Source: Flaveria trinervia
Lineage: Eukaryota; Streptophyta; Magnoliopsida; Asterales; Asteraceae
Direction of reading: 5' to 3'
DNA: 64,000 nt
NCBI GenBank assembly: GCA_025506515.1
Contig: JACCIX010000987.1
Location: 1 to 64,000, forward strand
The notes under the pieces were generated by a model. That model was not told the origin of the DNA. It ran no database searches and saw only the letters and a program-made list of their open reading frames with translations. Positions 44,673-56,029 of the stretch are shown in pieces. The position numbers and the translations under genes are program-made. Positions within the stretch are counted from its first letter, which is position 1; each line of letters starts with the position of its first letter.

Positions 44673-47512
44673 ATGACCACTCCCTCCAATGATCCTCACA
44701 ATACTGGTTCCTCAACCAAGCCACCAATGCTGGTTAGGAATGAGTATAACATATGGCAACGACGAATGCTCCATCACCTGTCTGTTAATAGCGCAGGTTG
44801 TTGGACATCAGTGGTACATGGTCCACACAAGCCTATGGTGAATAACCCGATACCAATCAAATGGTTCCGAAGAGGAGGGAGCAATACTCAGATGAGGATA
44901 AGAAGTTGCTTGAAATTGATGCAAAAGCCCATGGAATTCTGGCCATGGCTCTGCCAAATGAAATCTATTCTGGGCTAATGCATCATGAAACTGCCCATGA
45001 CCTCTGGAATGCCTTGAAAGAACAATTTGGAGGAACAGATGAGGTCTTGGCAAATAATAGAGAAATCCTCGCCCAACAATATGAGACATTCTCTCATAGA
45101 AAGGGTGAGACACTGACTCAACAATATGAGCGGTTCTCTTGTTTGATCTCTGAATTAAAAATGGTCAAACTTGAGTACACAAACATTCAGATGAATAACA
45201 GATTTCTCAGATCATTGCCTGATAAATGGGACACGTATACTATTGTCCTACGCTCCAGTGCAAGTTTGCACAAACTATCTCTCACCCAACTCCATGGGAA
45301 ACTGCTCACGTTTGAGAGAGAGATAGAACAGAAGAGAAAGTTGTCTTCATCTGGAAAGCTCACTAAAGACTTTGTACCAGGCAACACTGCCTTGGTTGGT
45401 CATGAGTCAGAATATGCTTCATCTGAATGCCAGTATGATGAGCATATTAATTTCTCTTCAAGCACTTCTGATTCTGCATTTGTGAGTGTTGATGGTCAGT
45501 TTACTTGGTGTAATAATGACAATTTATGCTTCATTATGGATGATCTCAAGGGGATTGCTGATGACGACTTAGAAGAGATGGATATTTTGAGCCAAATGGC
45601 CCTGATAAATATCAGATCTCAGAAGTTCTATAAAAGAACTGGAAGAAAATTCCGAGGACTCTCTGGCAAAACCAAAGTTGGTTTTGACAAGAGCAAGTTG
45701 AGGTGTCACAAATGCCAAAGGCTTGGACACTTTGCAAGAGAGTGTAGATCAACTGGATCTAACTCCACTGCACCCTTTGTGACTTTTCCTGGCAATAGTC
45801 AACAACACAGAGGGCAACATCCTGTCACTTCTAGTCATCATCCTCAACAACAATCTCCGGCATATTTTGTTCCTAAGGGTCAAATGCCATATCCGTACCC
45901 TTGTTATTACATGCCACAGTCAAATCAAGTTCAAGTTCCTATGGCACCACAACCTCATGCACTACCAGAACCTCAGCCATCCCAATCTCATCAACAAACT
46001 CAACCTCAACAACACAGCTTCTTCACCCCAGGAGTTGTTGACTGGAGCAGTTTACCAGATGACATGTCTGGTCATGACCAACTGTTCTCAGGTGCTGGTC
46101 AACATGGTGGTGACAGTCCTTTTGGGAATCTAGCTCTTATGGCTTTGGAGTCTGCTGATACTTCATTTTCTAATGCTTCTACACCTAAGGTATCATAGGT
46201 ATCCTCTGAGGCAAAAGCCAAATTATGTTCTGAACTATGCATAGCAGCATTTGCTTCCATTAGAGAAGCAAATGTAGCTTTAATTAATAAGAACATTGAG
46301 CTAGAACAAATAATTTCCAAAAACAAAGCTGAATTTGAGTCTGTACTTAAAGATAAAAATGATGAGATGTACAAACTGAAATGCCAAATAATTGATGATA
46401 AGGCTAGAGAAGAGGTACTTCTAGAGAAGTACAAAGATCTCAAAGAAACCTTGCAGTTACCCAGGTAGAGTGTGATAGATGGGTACAATCATGCAAAGGT
46501 TTTGAAATGCTTCTTAGTAAGCAATCTGCTTCCAATGTGAAGTTTGGCATTCGTTACATCACACTGCTCCACCTACAGATTTTACCCCAAGAGCAGAGGA
46601 AGAATCTGATGGTGAGAGTGATAACCAATCCATCACATCATGTGATCTACCTTCTGATACAGCACAATCAGAAGTAGCAGTCAGCATCAAGCCCTCTTTG
46701 AACCTATCAGCTGATGTGATGGTTCAAATGCTGACACTCACATAATTAATGAGTTGATCAACTCAGGAGTTAATTCTGAAGGTCCTGAAAGGACTAGAGA
46801 GTAGGATTTAACACCTGGAGTTCAAACTTCAACTGCTGTCAGTACTGAAGAGAAGAAAACTGCCAGTAGAAAGAGTTTGAAGACTACTAAAGAGGCGGTC
46901 AAGAAAGCAAACAATGCTTCCAAAGCATTGAAGAACAAGTCTTCAGTTGCTTCACCCTCTTTAGTTGATGATCAACCTAAGATGAAGAAGAAACCATGTG
47001 AAGTATGTGGTTTGTTCAATCATCTTACAGATGATTGTTGGTACAAAAGAGGTTCCAAACTCAAACAAAAAGAAGAAATTAATGAGAAAATGGTAAAAAT
47101 GAAAACTGAGTTTGAGACCACATTTGTATCAGCAACATCAAATCTTGTAACCCTTAAGTCCTCAAAGAAATCCAAAAAGGAAGGGGTTAAACAGGTGACA
47201 GCTGAGAGTGCTCAGAAGAAGAAGGTGCAACATAGGAACTTTTCAAACTCCACTGGCAATGTGTATGATGAGCTGAAAGCTTTATCACAAAATCAGACAC
47301 AGCTGGTAATGATGGTTCAACATCTGTTGGGTAGAGTTAACCAACTAGATACTCCTATGTTGAAACCACAGAAAAGGAGGTCCAAGCAAAGGACTCCTCT
47401 TCTACACCATCTTCTTCCTCTCAGGCTGTTGTTTTAGATAAACCTGTTAGTTTACCATCTATGATGAGACCAGGCCCAAAACCAAAAAGGTTTGGGTCTC
47501 CAAGCTAACTGA
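44673..47512 (+). pseudogene. gag: copia gag (Sire-3), two zinc knuckles, few breaks
   Basis: Particle protein and RNA chaperone of the element. Start is ATG 44673 (MTTPSNDPHNTG), the same as Sire-1. A frameshift near 44870 moves into a 445-codon open frame (44861-46198) with HETAHDLWNALKEQFGG, the RFLRSLPDKWDTYTIVLRS block, the first knuckle CHKCQRLGHFAREC (45703-45744) and a long Gln/Pro/His-rich stretch. One TAG at 46196-46198 interrupts, after which a coiled coil continues in frame (KNIELEQIISKNKAEFE). Later frames contain Lys-rich sequence and a second knuckle, CEVCGLFNHLTDDC (46997-47038). Gag is unusually long (about 900 codons) for copia, as expected for Sireviruses. The gag-protease boundary is approximate. 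Confidence 0.88.
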
Positions 47513-50500
47513 TTGTTTATTAATGCAGGGTTCTTCACATGCCAAAGTAGCATCTGGTATGTAGACAGTGGGGGATCTATGCACATGACTGGGAACAGCT
47601 CTCTTCTTCATGACTACTCTCAAGGAAAGAAGGATTTGTTTCTTTTGGCAATGATGCTAGGGGTTACATCATTGGTAAGGGTTTTGTCTCTAATGGAGAA
47701 ATCAAATTTGATGATGTTAATCATGTGGAAAATCTCAAGTACAATCTCTTGAGTGTCAGTCAAATGTGTGATAAAGGCCATGTTGCTCTTTTCACCAGTC
47801 AAAACTGTAGGATTCTGTCATCCAAAGTTTTGCACTTGATTGACAAGGTGTTGGATGATCACACTCTCCTGAGAGCCAACAGGACAGGAGAGTGATGCCT
47901 TAGATCTTTCCAAGAAAATAGATCTCAAAGGCAATCCTTGCCTATTTTCCAAATCCTCTTCTCAAGAATCTAAACTGTGGCACAGAAGGCTTGGTCATGT
48001 AATCTCAAAAACATGAATCAGCTTACCCACAATAGTTTAGTCAGAGGCTTACCAATAAAGGAGTTTCACTGTGATGAAAACTGCACTGCTTGTTTAAAAG
48101 GAAAACAGCACAAAGTCTCATTTCCTCCTATTGAAGTGCCTAAGTCCACTGCCTGCTTGCAATTACTGCATATGGATCTACTTGGTCCTGTGAGAGTAAT
48201 GAGCATGGCAAAGAAAAAATACTGCCTGGTAATTGTGGATGAGTACTCCAGATTTGTATGGACTTTCTTTCTACATTCAAAGGATGAGGCTGCTCAGAAG
48301 ATTATTCACTTTGTGCTGTATATTGAGAAGCAGTATTCCCTTCCAATCAAGCGTATTAGGAGTGACAATGGAACTGAATTCAGAAATCATACACTTGATG
48401 ACTTCTATCTTTCAAAGGGGATCAAAAGGCAGTTTAGCATCCCAAGGACTCCAGAACAAAATGGAGTAGTGGAGAGAAAGAACAGGACCCTCATTGAAGT
48501 TGCAAGGTTCATGCTGGCTGACTCAGGTTTGCCACTGACCTTTTGGGCTGAAGCTGTCAACACAGCTTTCTATGTGCAAAATAGAGTTTTAGTAAATCAG
48601 AGGTTGATGAAGACTCCATATGAAGTTCTCCATCATTTGGCTCCTCTGAATTCATTTTTCAAAGCATTTGGGTGTCCCTGTTTTATTCTCAACACAAAGG
48701 ATCAACTCCATAAATTTGATCCTAAGGTGGATGCATGGTATTTTGTTGGTTATTCATCTACTTGCAAGGCATACAGAGTCTTCAACTGCAGAACAAAGAT
48801 GGTTGAAGAAACTCTACATGTTAAGTTCAATGAATCTCCAAAGGACAAGATTTCACAAACCCTGTGGAGTTATTTGATTTGGACATACTGCAATATGTTC
48901 CTTATCAAACTCCTGCTGTTGCTCCTGTCAACAGTTCACCACCTGGTGGTACTGCTGATGATGATGATGATTGCAGTACTCACCTCTTCAGGTTTAGTGA
49001 TAAGCTGCCTGATTCAGCTAGACCTGATGTTCCTGTAGCTCCAGTAGCACCATCCACAACAAATGCTGATGAGATCTCTTCGAATTCAACTTCCTTTGAA
49101 TTACCATCCACTGATTGGTTTGAAGGAAATGATTCACCATCACCATCTGTTACTGCTGAGCCTGCTACAAACACTTGCACAGATCTCATTGTGTATCAAG
49201 ATCTGAAGAATCACCCTATATCTCAAATCATTAGTGATATCACTGCTGGAGTATCAACAAGAAGTCAATTGTCAAATTTCTGCTTCTATGCTCTCTTCAT
49301 CAGTCAGCAAGAGCCAAAGAATTATCACATTGCTTTAAAGGACAATGGATGGGTTGATGCCATGCAGCTTGAGCTTCTTCAGTTCAAGAAACAGCAAGTG
49401 TGGGAACTGGTTCCTCTACCTCCAGGTAAGTGTGCAATAGGCACTAAATGGGTGTTTAGGAACAAAACTGATGAAAATGGGCTTATTGTTAAGAACAAGG
49501 CCAGACTGGTTGTTCAGGGGTTTGCACAAGAAGAAGGTATTGATTATGATGAAACCTTTGCCCCTGTAGCCAGACTGGAAGCAATTTGATTGTTTTTAGC
49601 TTATGCTGCTTATCAAAACCTTAAAGTTTTTCAAATGGATGTCAAAAGTGCATTATTGTATGAAAAAGTAAAGAAGAGGTTAATGTATGTCAACCTCCAG
49701 GCTTTGAGGACAATAAACATCCTAATTGGGTGTATAAGCTTGATAAGGCTCTTTATGGGTTAAAACAAGCTCCTCGAGCCTGGTATGAGACATTATCAAA
49801 CTTTCTTCTGGAAAATAATTTCACTAGAGGCTCCATAGATAAGACTTTATTCATTAAGAAAGCTGGGCAGCATAATCTACTTGTTTAAATTTATGTAGAT
49901 GATATCATTTTTGCATCCTGATCCAAAGTTGTGTGATGCCTTTACAAAGTTGATGCAACATAAGTTTGAAATGAGTGCCATGGGAGAATTACAGTTCTTC
50001 TGGGTTGCAAATCAAACAAAAGGCTGATGGAATTTTCATTCATCAGTCCAAATACACAAAAGATCTTTTGCAAAAGTTTGATTTACAAAACTGTAAGCCT
50101 TGTTCTACCCCCATGTGCAGCACCACACAACTGGATACAGATCAGAAAGGTAAAGTGGTTGATGAAACACTTTACAGATGTATGATTGGGTCCTTGATGT
50201 ATTTAACAGCTTCTAGACCAGATATTATGTTTGCTACATGTGTTTGTGCTAGATTTCAGGCTGCACCTAAAGAGTCTCATCTGATTGCAGACAAGAGGAT
50301 CTTTAGATATCTGCAAGGCACTCCATCTCTAGGTTTATGGTATTCTACTGGACATTCTGGTAAATTAGTTGCTTTTTCTGACAGTGACTATGAGGGTGTA
50401 AGTTGACCAGGAAATCAACTTCTGGTGGATGTCAATTCCTAGGCAACTGCTTGATTCTTGGCAGAGCAAGAAACAGACCTCAGTTGCTACATCAACTGCT

Positions 50501-50829
50501 GAAGCAGAGTACATTGCAGCTGCAAGTTGTACATCTCAGGTACTCTGGCTTCAAAACCAACTTTTGGATTATGGCATTACAGAGACTAAGACTCCATTGT
50601 TAATGGATAGTGCTTCAGCTCTTTGCATTGTCAAAAATCCAGTCCAGCACTCTAGGACCAAAATATAGAGATCAGACATCATTTTATAAGGGATTGTTTT
50701 GAAAAAGGTCTGATTGAGCCTAAGTTTGTGCCCAGTGCTGATGAGCTTCCAGACATTTTTACTAAGCCTTTGGATAGTTCAACTTTCCAAAACCTGGTGT
50801 TAAGGCTTGGTATGCTGCAGCTAGAATAA
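47513..50829 (+). pseudogene. pol: copia pol (Sire-3): PR-IN-RT-RH, frame-broken
   Basis: Ty1/copia order. Protease: SSIWYVDSGGSMHMTGN with DSG at 47564-47572, then a frameshift. Pre-integrase zinc region: WHRRLGHV, one base lost near 47999, then HCDENCTACLKGK. Integrase core D,D35,E: codons at 48175, 48364 and 48472, all in the open frame 47977-49038. RT: from about 49340, with KWVFRNKTDENG, LVVQGFAQEEGIDYDETFAP, a TGA at 49587, MDVKSALLY, YGLKQAPRAWYE and YVDD at 49892-49903, flanked by a TAA and a shift. RNase H: SRPDIMFATCVCARFQ, AFSDSDYEG, a stop near 50404, SVATSTAEAEYIAAAS and a natural stop TAA at 50827-50829. At least six disruptions. Confidence 0.92.
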
Positions 50830-51210
50830 GTGACAACTACTGATGATTTCAGTAGTAATACTGGTGATCATTGGTACCCGTCACATATAAGTACGATGAG
50901 TCCTTTTCCCTTCAGTAGTTTTATAACTACTGATCGCTAAATGTCTCATAAGTACTGAAGTACTTATCTGTTCCAAACTACTGATGTAGTTAAAACTACT
51001 GATGTAGTTACAACTACTGAAATCAGTATAAACAGATAAGTACTGATGTCCCATGAAACAACTGAAATCCGCCAAAAAGGCTGATGAATGTGTTGAGGAC
51101 AGTATGAAACAGCTGAAAAGCTAAGAATTGACGAAAACAGCTGATGAGAAATTTCTCTTCAGTCGTTTGTACTACTGCTGTTTCTTCCTAAACAACTGAA
51201 GCAATACCAT
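50830..51210 (+). other. post-pol spacer with LTR-like words (Sire-3)
   Basis: No ORF. It contains CAACTACTGATG, a hairpin CAGTAGTT-TTAT-AACTACTG (about 50913-50932), a GTAGTTAAAACTACTGAT pair near 50987-51020 and CAACTGAA words, all of the vocabulary found in the element's LTR. Confidence 0.7.
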
Positions 51211-51500
51211 GTCTTCAGTAGTTTTATAACTACTGATGACTAACACCAAGTTTTCAGTTGTTTACAACAGCTGATGACTAAACCACTGTCTTCTGTAGTT
51301 TCACAACTACTGATGACAAACAACAAGTCCTCAGTTGTTTCAATCATCTGAAGTTAAAACCACGGTCTTCAGTAGTTTTCTAACTTCTGATGCCTAACAC
51401 CACGACTTCAGCTGTTTCAACGTCTGAAAGGATAATACCATGTCAACGGTCGTTTAAAACTACTGATGACTAACACCATATCCTTCAGTCGTTTTCTTAC
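51211..51500 (+). repeat. ~38-bp tandem inverted-repeat array before ORF3 (Sire-3)
   Basis: Seven or eight units of 37-40 bp. Each unit has a CAGTAGTT- or CAGTTGTT-type arm, a 3-5 base loop, an AACTACTGATG- or AACAGCTGATG-type arm, then ACTAACACCA. The best stem is CAGTAGTT/AACTACTG at 51216-51235. Units are diverged, so the array is old or under selection. It ends about 85 bp before the ORF3 ATG. Confidence 0.75.
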
Positions 51501-51507
51501 CCGTACC

Positions 51508-51516
51508 CTATAATAT
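51508..51516 (+). promoter_or_regulatory. TATA-like box before ORF3 (Sire-3)
   Basis: CTATAATAT lies just after the hairpin array and 71 bp before the ORF3 ATG at 51587. A C/T-rich stretch and an AACTTCCCTCTTCTCA context lead to ATGGCG. An internal promoter is possible; a splice acceptor is the alternative. Confidence 0.4.
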
Positions 51517-51586
51517 CCCTAACCTAAGCCCTCAATGCTTCATCTTCTTCAAACTAACGTTCCTCTCCAAAACTTCCCTCTTCTCA

Positions 51587-54500
51587 ATGGCGTCCATGCA
51601 AATTAAACCGCGACACAACTGTGTTGCCTACCTTACTAAATCGCCTATCTGGACTAAGTTCGATACTGCTATCGATCTTATGGTTCAGTCCCAATACAAT
51701 ACGGCATTTCTTCTGAATCCCATACTACATGCCGAATCCCTTCAACAATTTTGGATGAACGTTACTATTACCACTGGGGAGAACAACACACCATCTCTCC
51801 AGTCGGTCGTCAATAACAAAGAAGTAGTCATCACTCCTGCAGTTATCCGCCAAATTCTTCATCTGGATGATGCTATCTTCCTGCTGGATATCCGAAGGGC
51901 ACCACAGATCTATCCTTTGCCCAACATGGATATCAAGGCAATCTCAGTGCCTCCATATCCTGAAGAAACACTTTAATGACACTGAGCGCCTAATTTTTCA
52001 CATGGTGAATGTATGTTTGGCTCCTAAGACGTGTCTTGGGATCAAATGTCGACAAAATGGCAGCAGGTAATGTATTCTATTCTTGAGCAACAACCGCTAA
52101 CTTTTCAGAAATAATATTTTCGGAGCTCAAGGATATGGCTCAAAAACTAACTGCCAACCGTTGGATACTATATCCACGGTTCATAATGGCCATCATTACA
52201 AACCAGCTTAATGCTGAGGGACTTGTTGGCTTGGGAGTCCCTGCTACGGCTGTTCTGCCGGAAGTATACTCCCGGCACAACTCTGACCAGACACTAAAAA
52301 TGGCTGCCAAGCTGCGAAAACCCACGCAGCTGGAACCCACAGCCACACCTCCAAATCAAAAGTCCCCACCAAACCACCAAAAGAAACCCAAACGGCTACT
52401 CAGGGAATTGAGTCCCCTGAGGATGCCCCTGCAACACAAAAGCAGGATCTATCCACTAGCCAAACCCCCTAGTGGATACAATGACTCTTCCAGCCATAGC
52501 TGCTCAGGCTTCCTCTCAACAGGACCTGCCGCAACCACACAAGGGGTACCTACATATCTGGGATCTTCCTCACTTGAGGGGATTGCCATTGAAGAGCACC
52601 AACCTCCCTAGGTGCACACTGCTTCTATCCCTTCACCCCAAACAACCGCCCCTCACAACCCAACTTTAATAGTTGCACAAGTGCTGACTCAACTGCACTC
52701 CTCACCCCCTCCCCAGAACCCTTACTACTGGGAACACCTCTACAATTGAGGGGGAGGAACACAGTGCACTTGAGAACCCACAGCACAGGGGTTTACCACT
52801 TTTATCTCCTGGTGTAGATAAGGAGCTTAGAATATCTGGTGAGGCTGCCACCTCTTCTGAATCAGCACATGATCAGAATGAGGCTGGTAACATTGCTAAG
52901 ACCTCACTAGAGGCAACAGCTAATGATGGACATTGTCCTGAGGCTGGAAGTCCCCAGTACCAAGCACAAGGGGCACATGCAACAACTGGTCTACACCCAG
53001 TGCATGTAAATCCTGCTCTAAGCAGGAGGTCAGATGATTAGTTTCGGATGATGATGACCTGGGCTTTTTCTCGATGTTCTTGCCCATAACACAATCCTTG
53101 AAGAGAAAGTCAGTAGGCTGCAAAACCTACTTGATCAACTCTCACAAGGAGAAAGACCATCTGCCTCTACCCACCCACAGATGGCACCTTCACTTGAAGG
53201 TTCCCCAACACTGAGCCACTCCAAACTCAACCACCTGTCTCTGCTTCAGGCCCTATTTCTCAGGAACAGAACCCTCCTGAGCAAATAGGTGCTATACTTC
53301 AAAATTCCCTCCCTCTCATCACCCCCATAATCACTAATATTGTGACTAAAGCCATTGATGAGAGGCTTTCCTCAACTTTACAACCCTTGATTGATGCTAC
53401 TGTACAAAAGACTCTTTCTGCGGTACAAACCCCTTCCTCCAATGCATCCAAAAAGGGGAGAGTACTGCAGTGAAAGAAGAGAAGAGGAAAAGAACAGAGG
53501 AAAAGAAGGAAGAGAAGCAAGCCCAAGAGGAGGAGAAAGAAAAGCAACCTCTGCTCACTTACAAGCGAAAGAAAAGTGCTGATGATCATACTGCTGAAGA
53601 CAAATCCTTGGAGGAGCTGGTAAAAGAAGCTGACACTACACACAGCCGATCCATGGATAAATAATTGAACAACTCTTCAGGCAGGGGTTTGATACAACCA
53701 CATTGGATAGTGAGATCAGAAGGTTGGAAGTCCAAGAGATTCAGACCTGATGGGCTGGGTATGATGCTCTGGAAAAAGAGAGATTGGAAATAATGATCCG
53801 CTTTATTGCAAAATACTTAGGAAGATCGTTAATGGAGATTTGCGCATGGACCAGGGACAGTATTCTGGCTATAGCCACCAGAATCTGTCTGTCTGAGCAA
53901 TTCAACAAAGGGTATTGTGGAAGCCCTTGATGAGGCTGGGGCTGGTAAAAGGTTAGAGATGGCTAAACTCACAAAGGCGAACTAACTACAAAGATGCTGG
54001 ATCAATTCCCTTCCACCCACTCAAACAGAGCCTATCCCTCAAATCTCCAAACCAATCTCTAAGCCAAAATCCAAACATCTCATTCTCCAAAACCAATTCC
54101 TTCACCAACCCAACCATCATCCAGTGATGCACCTAGAAGGAGGAGAAGGGTGCTGAGGATGGAAGAAGAAGAAGAGAGGATGAAGAAGATGATAGTCTGC
54201 CACTCTCTGCTGTTCTAAAGCTACCAAAACCCCGAAGTCAACTCATGATCTCACCTGACTCTCAAAGGGAAATGGTCAGAGTCAAGATAGAAGAAGAAGA
54301 ACAGCAGAAACAGCACGATGAGCAACTGTTGAAGATGGTGACAAGGAATTTCCTTAGTCATCATCTATTCAAGCCATGAAAGGGCATGCTTAAAGGCTGT
54401 ACACTCTCAGGCACACTTTTCAGTATCAGAAGGAGAGAGTGAGAGTATGGCCAGACCCCAGGGTGAGTTCTAGAATCCATAAAAGAACTATTCCACATAG

Positions 54501-54906
54501 ATACAATGGCCAGGTACGGAAACAATAGATTCTACCATCATGTTGGCCATTGTAGTCTCACCTTGGGAAATCATTGATGAATTCAAGAAAGCTCACCAAG
54601 CAAAGAAGACCCCTCAAGCTTTACTAGAAAACAAGATGATTAAGAAGGGGTTGTTATATAAAAAGCTTGAAGACATCCAGAAGAATGAGCTCTAGTTACT
54701 CCTTGAACAACCATCCTGATGAATTTGTATATAGGGAGGTAACTACGGTGGAGCTGAAAAATGGCAGGACCATGAAGTACTTATCAGAGTACTATGGTCC
54801 AGAGTTCTTCTTCGAAGGAGGAGTAGAAGAACTCTCTCAGGAGGAACAAGTTGTTCTCCTTGAGGCCTATGTTCGAGAGTCATACAGACTCATTATGGGG
54901 AAGTAA
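51587..54906 (+). pseudogene. third ORF (ORF3) of Sire-3, unknown function
   Basis: Position between pol and the 3' LTR is that of the envelope-like ORF of Sireviruses. Start ATG 51587 (MASMQIKPRHNC). The N-terminal block is LQQFWMNVTITTGE, VVITPAVIRQILHLDDA in a 129-codon frame. Further pieces: AQKLTANRWILYPRFIMAII (from 52135), a Pro/Ser/Thr-rich middle with GSSSLEGIAIEEH (about 52560-52600), KAIDERLSSTLQPL (about 53350), a Lys/Glu-rich coiled coil (53460-53660), and a C-terminal part ending HPDEFVYREVTTVELKNGRTM (54710-54770) and ESYRLIMGK with stop at 54904-54906. Sire-4 has the same C-terminal blocks. At least eight frame changes. No signal peptide or clear membrane span, so an envelope role is not supported by the sequence. 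Confidence 0.75.
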
Positions 54907-55111
54907 ATCTCATGAATGGGATAACAACTCTGTGTCCAGTTCCCCAAAACAGAGTTCCCATTCATACCCTGCCAAACAAATATCTGAGATTCTTCCCTGG
55001 CCGGAGCTTACATGGGTCATCTTCTCTACTGATCAAGAAGGAAAAAGACCAACATTTTGCCAACAATAAGTGGGATAATGAATAATTTAGAGGTTTTGGC
55101 TGCATTGGTTC

Positions 55112-55120
55112 AGGGGAGTT
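55112..55120 (+). other. polypurine tract (Sire-3)
   Basis: AGGGGAGTT directly before the 3' LTR. The same tract precedes the 3' LTRs of Sire-2 and, as AGGGGGAGTT, Sire-4. Confidence 0.85.
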
Positions 55121-56029
55121 TGTTGGACCAAAAGAACCAATGAGCCAAGATCAGAAAACCTCTAAGTCCCACATGGTATCACACCAACTGCTGAAAGCCT
55201 CATCAGCAGTTGACAAGTGCTGAAGACTTCAACAGCTGAAGATCAAGTGCTGAAGATTTCAACAGCTGAAGAACTAAAGTGCTGAAGTACAACAGCTGAA
55301 GAACACAAGTGCTGAAGCTGAAAGACCAAAGTACTGAAGTACAACAGCTGAAGATTTACAAGTGCTGAAGATCAACAACTGATGTACAAAGTCTGAAGAC
55401 AAAGACTGAAGACATCAGCTGATGATATCTACTGGAGTCATCAGCTGATGAAACATCTGAAGGTCAAAGTCTGAAGATCAAGTACTGAAGCCTCAGTAGT
55501 TTGTCACAACTGCTGAAGAGTACTTCTTTAGTAGTTGTGATATCAGTAGTTTTATATTTCTAGTTTCAGTAGTTTTATGTTTCAGTAGTTTGTAAAACGA
55601 CTGAAGAGCTTGTTCTTCAGTCGTTGTAGTTTCAGTAGTTTCTAATCAGTAGTTTTATATTCTGTACTTAACACTCTGATATGTTCTCAGTAGTTGTGAA
55701 CATTTCAGTAGTTTGTTAAGAGTTAGTTATTTTTGTATTAGATCTGCCAGTTGTCACTTTCTCGTGATAACAGCAGCGATTGCACTCTATATAAGGAGTG
55801 TCAACCTATTGTAATAAGGGGATGAATGAATGAATGATTTGAATGATTTGATTAGAATTATTCCATATCTATAAACATTCCATGAATCAGAAATATATTC
55901 TTTCACTATAACCGTATGTGCTCTTAATGCATACAAGCATCGACTTCTTGCTACAATTTGTCTAATTCCTGTTCTTATTCCGCTGCCTTGAACTCTAATA
56001 CATCAAACTTGTGATCGCTGATCCTGTCA
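55121..56029 (+). repeat. 3' LTR of Sire-3 (909 bp)
   Basis: TGTTGGACCAAAAGAACC to GATCCTGTCA, followed by the duplicated GTTCG. TATA at 55788. It retains a ~60-bp stretch of the AAGTGCTGAAG/CAACAGCTGAAG array missing from the 5' LTR, and has one extra GAATGATTT near 55840. Confidence 0.93.

Larger units (their letters stand above)
43591..56029 (+). mobile_element. Sire-3: full-length 12.4-kb Sirevirus-like copia element
   Basis: 5' LTR 43591-44438, PBS 44441, gag, PR-IN-RT-RH pol ending at 50829, a 0.75-kb motif-rich spacer, a third ORF (51587-54906), purine tract and 3' LTR 55121-56029. Perfect target duplication GTTCG (43586-43590, 56030-56034). Copia gene order, large gag with two zinc knuckles, initiator Met PBS and the long region after pol are features I associate with Sireviruses (family knowledge). 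The LTRs differ by roughly ten substitutions by eye over ~845 aligned bases, plus a ~60-bp length difference inside the motif array. Confidence 0.93.

Noticed and set aside
51587..54906. Calling ORF3 a true envelope gene
   Set aside because: No signal peptide, membrane span or cleavage site is visible; only the position after pol supports that label.
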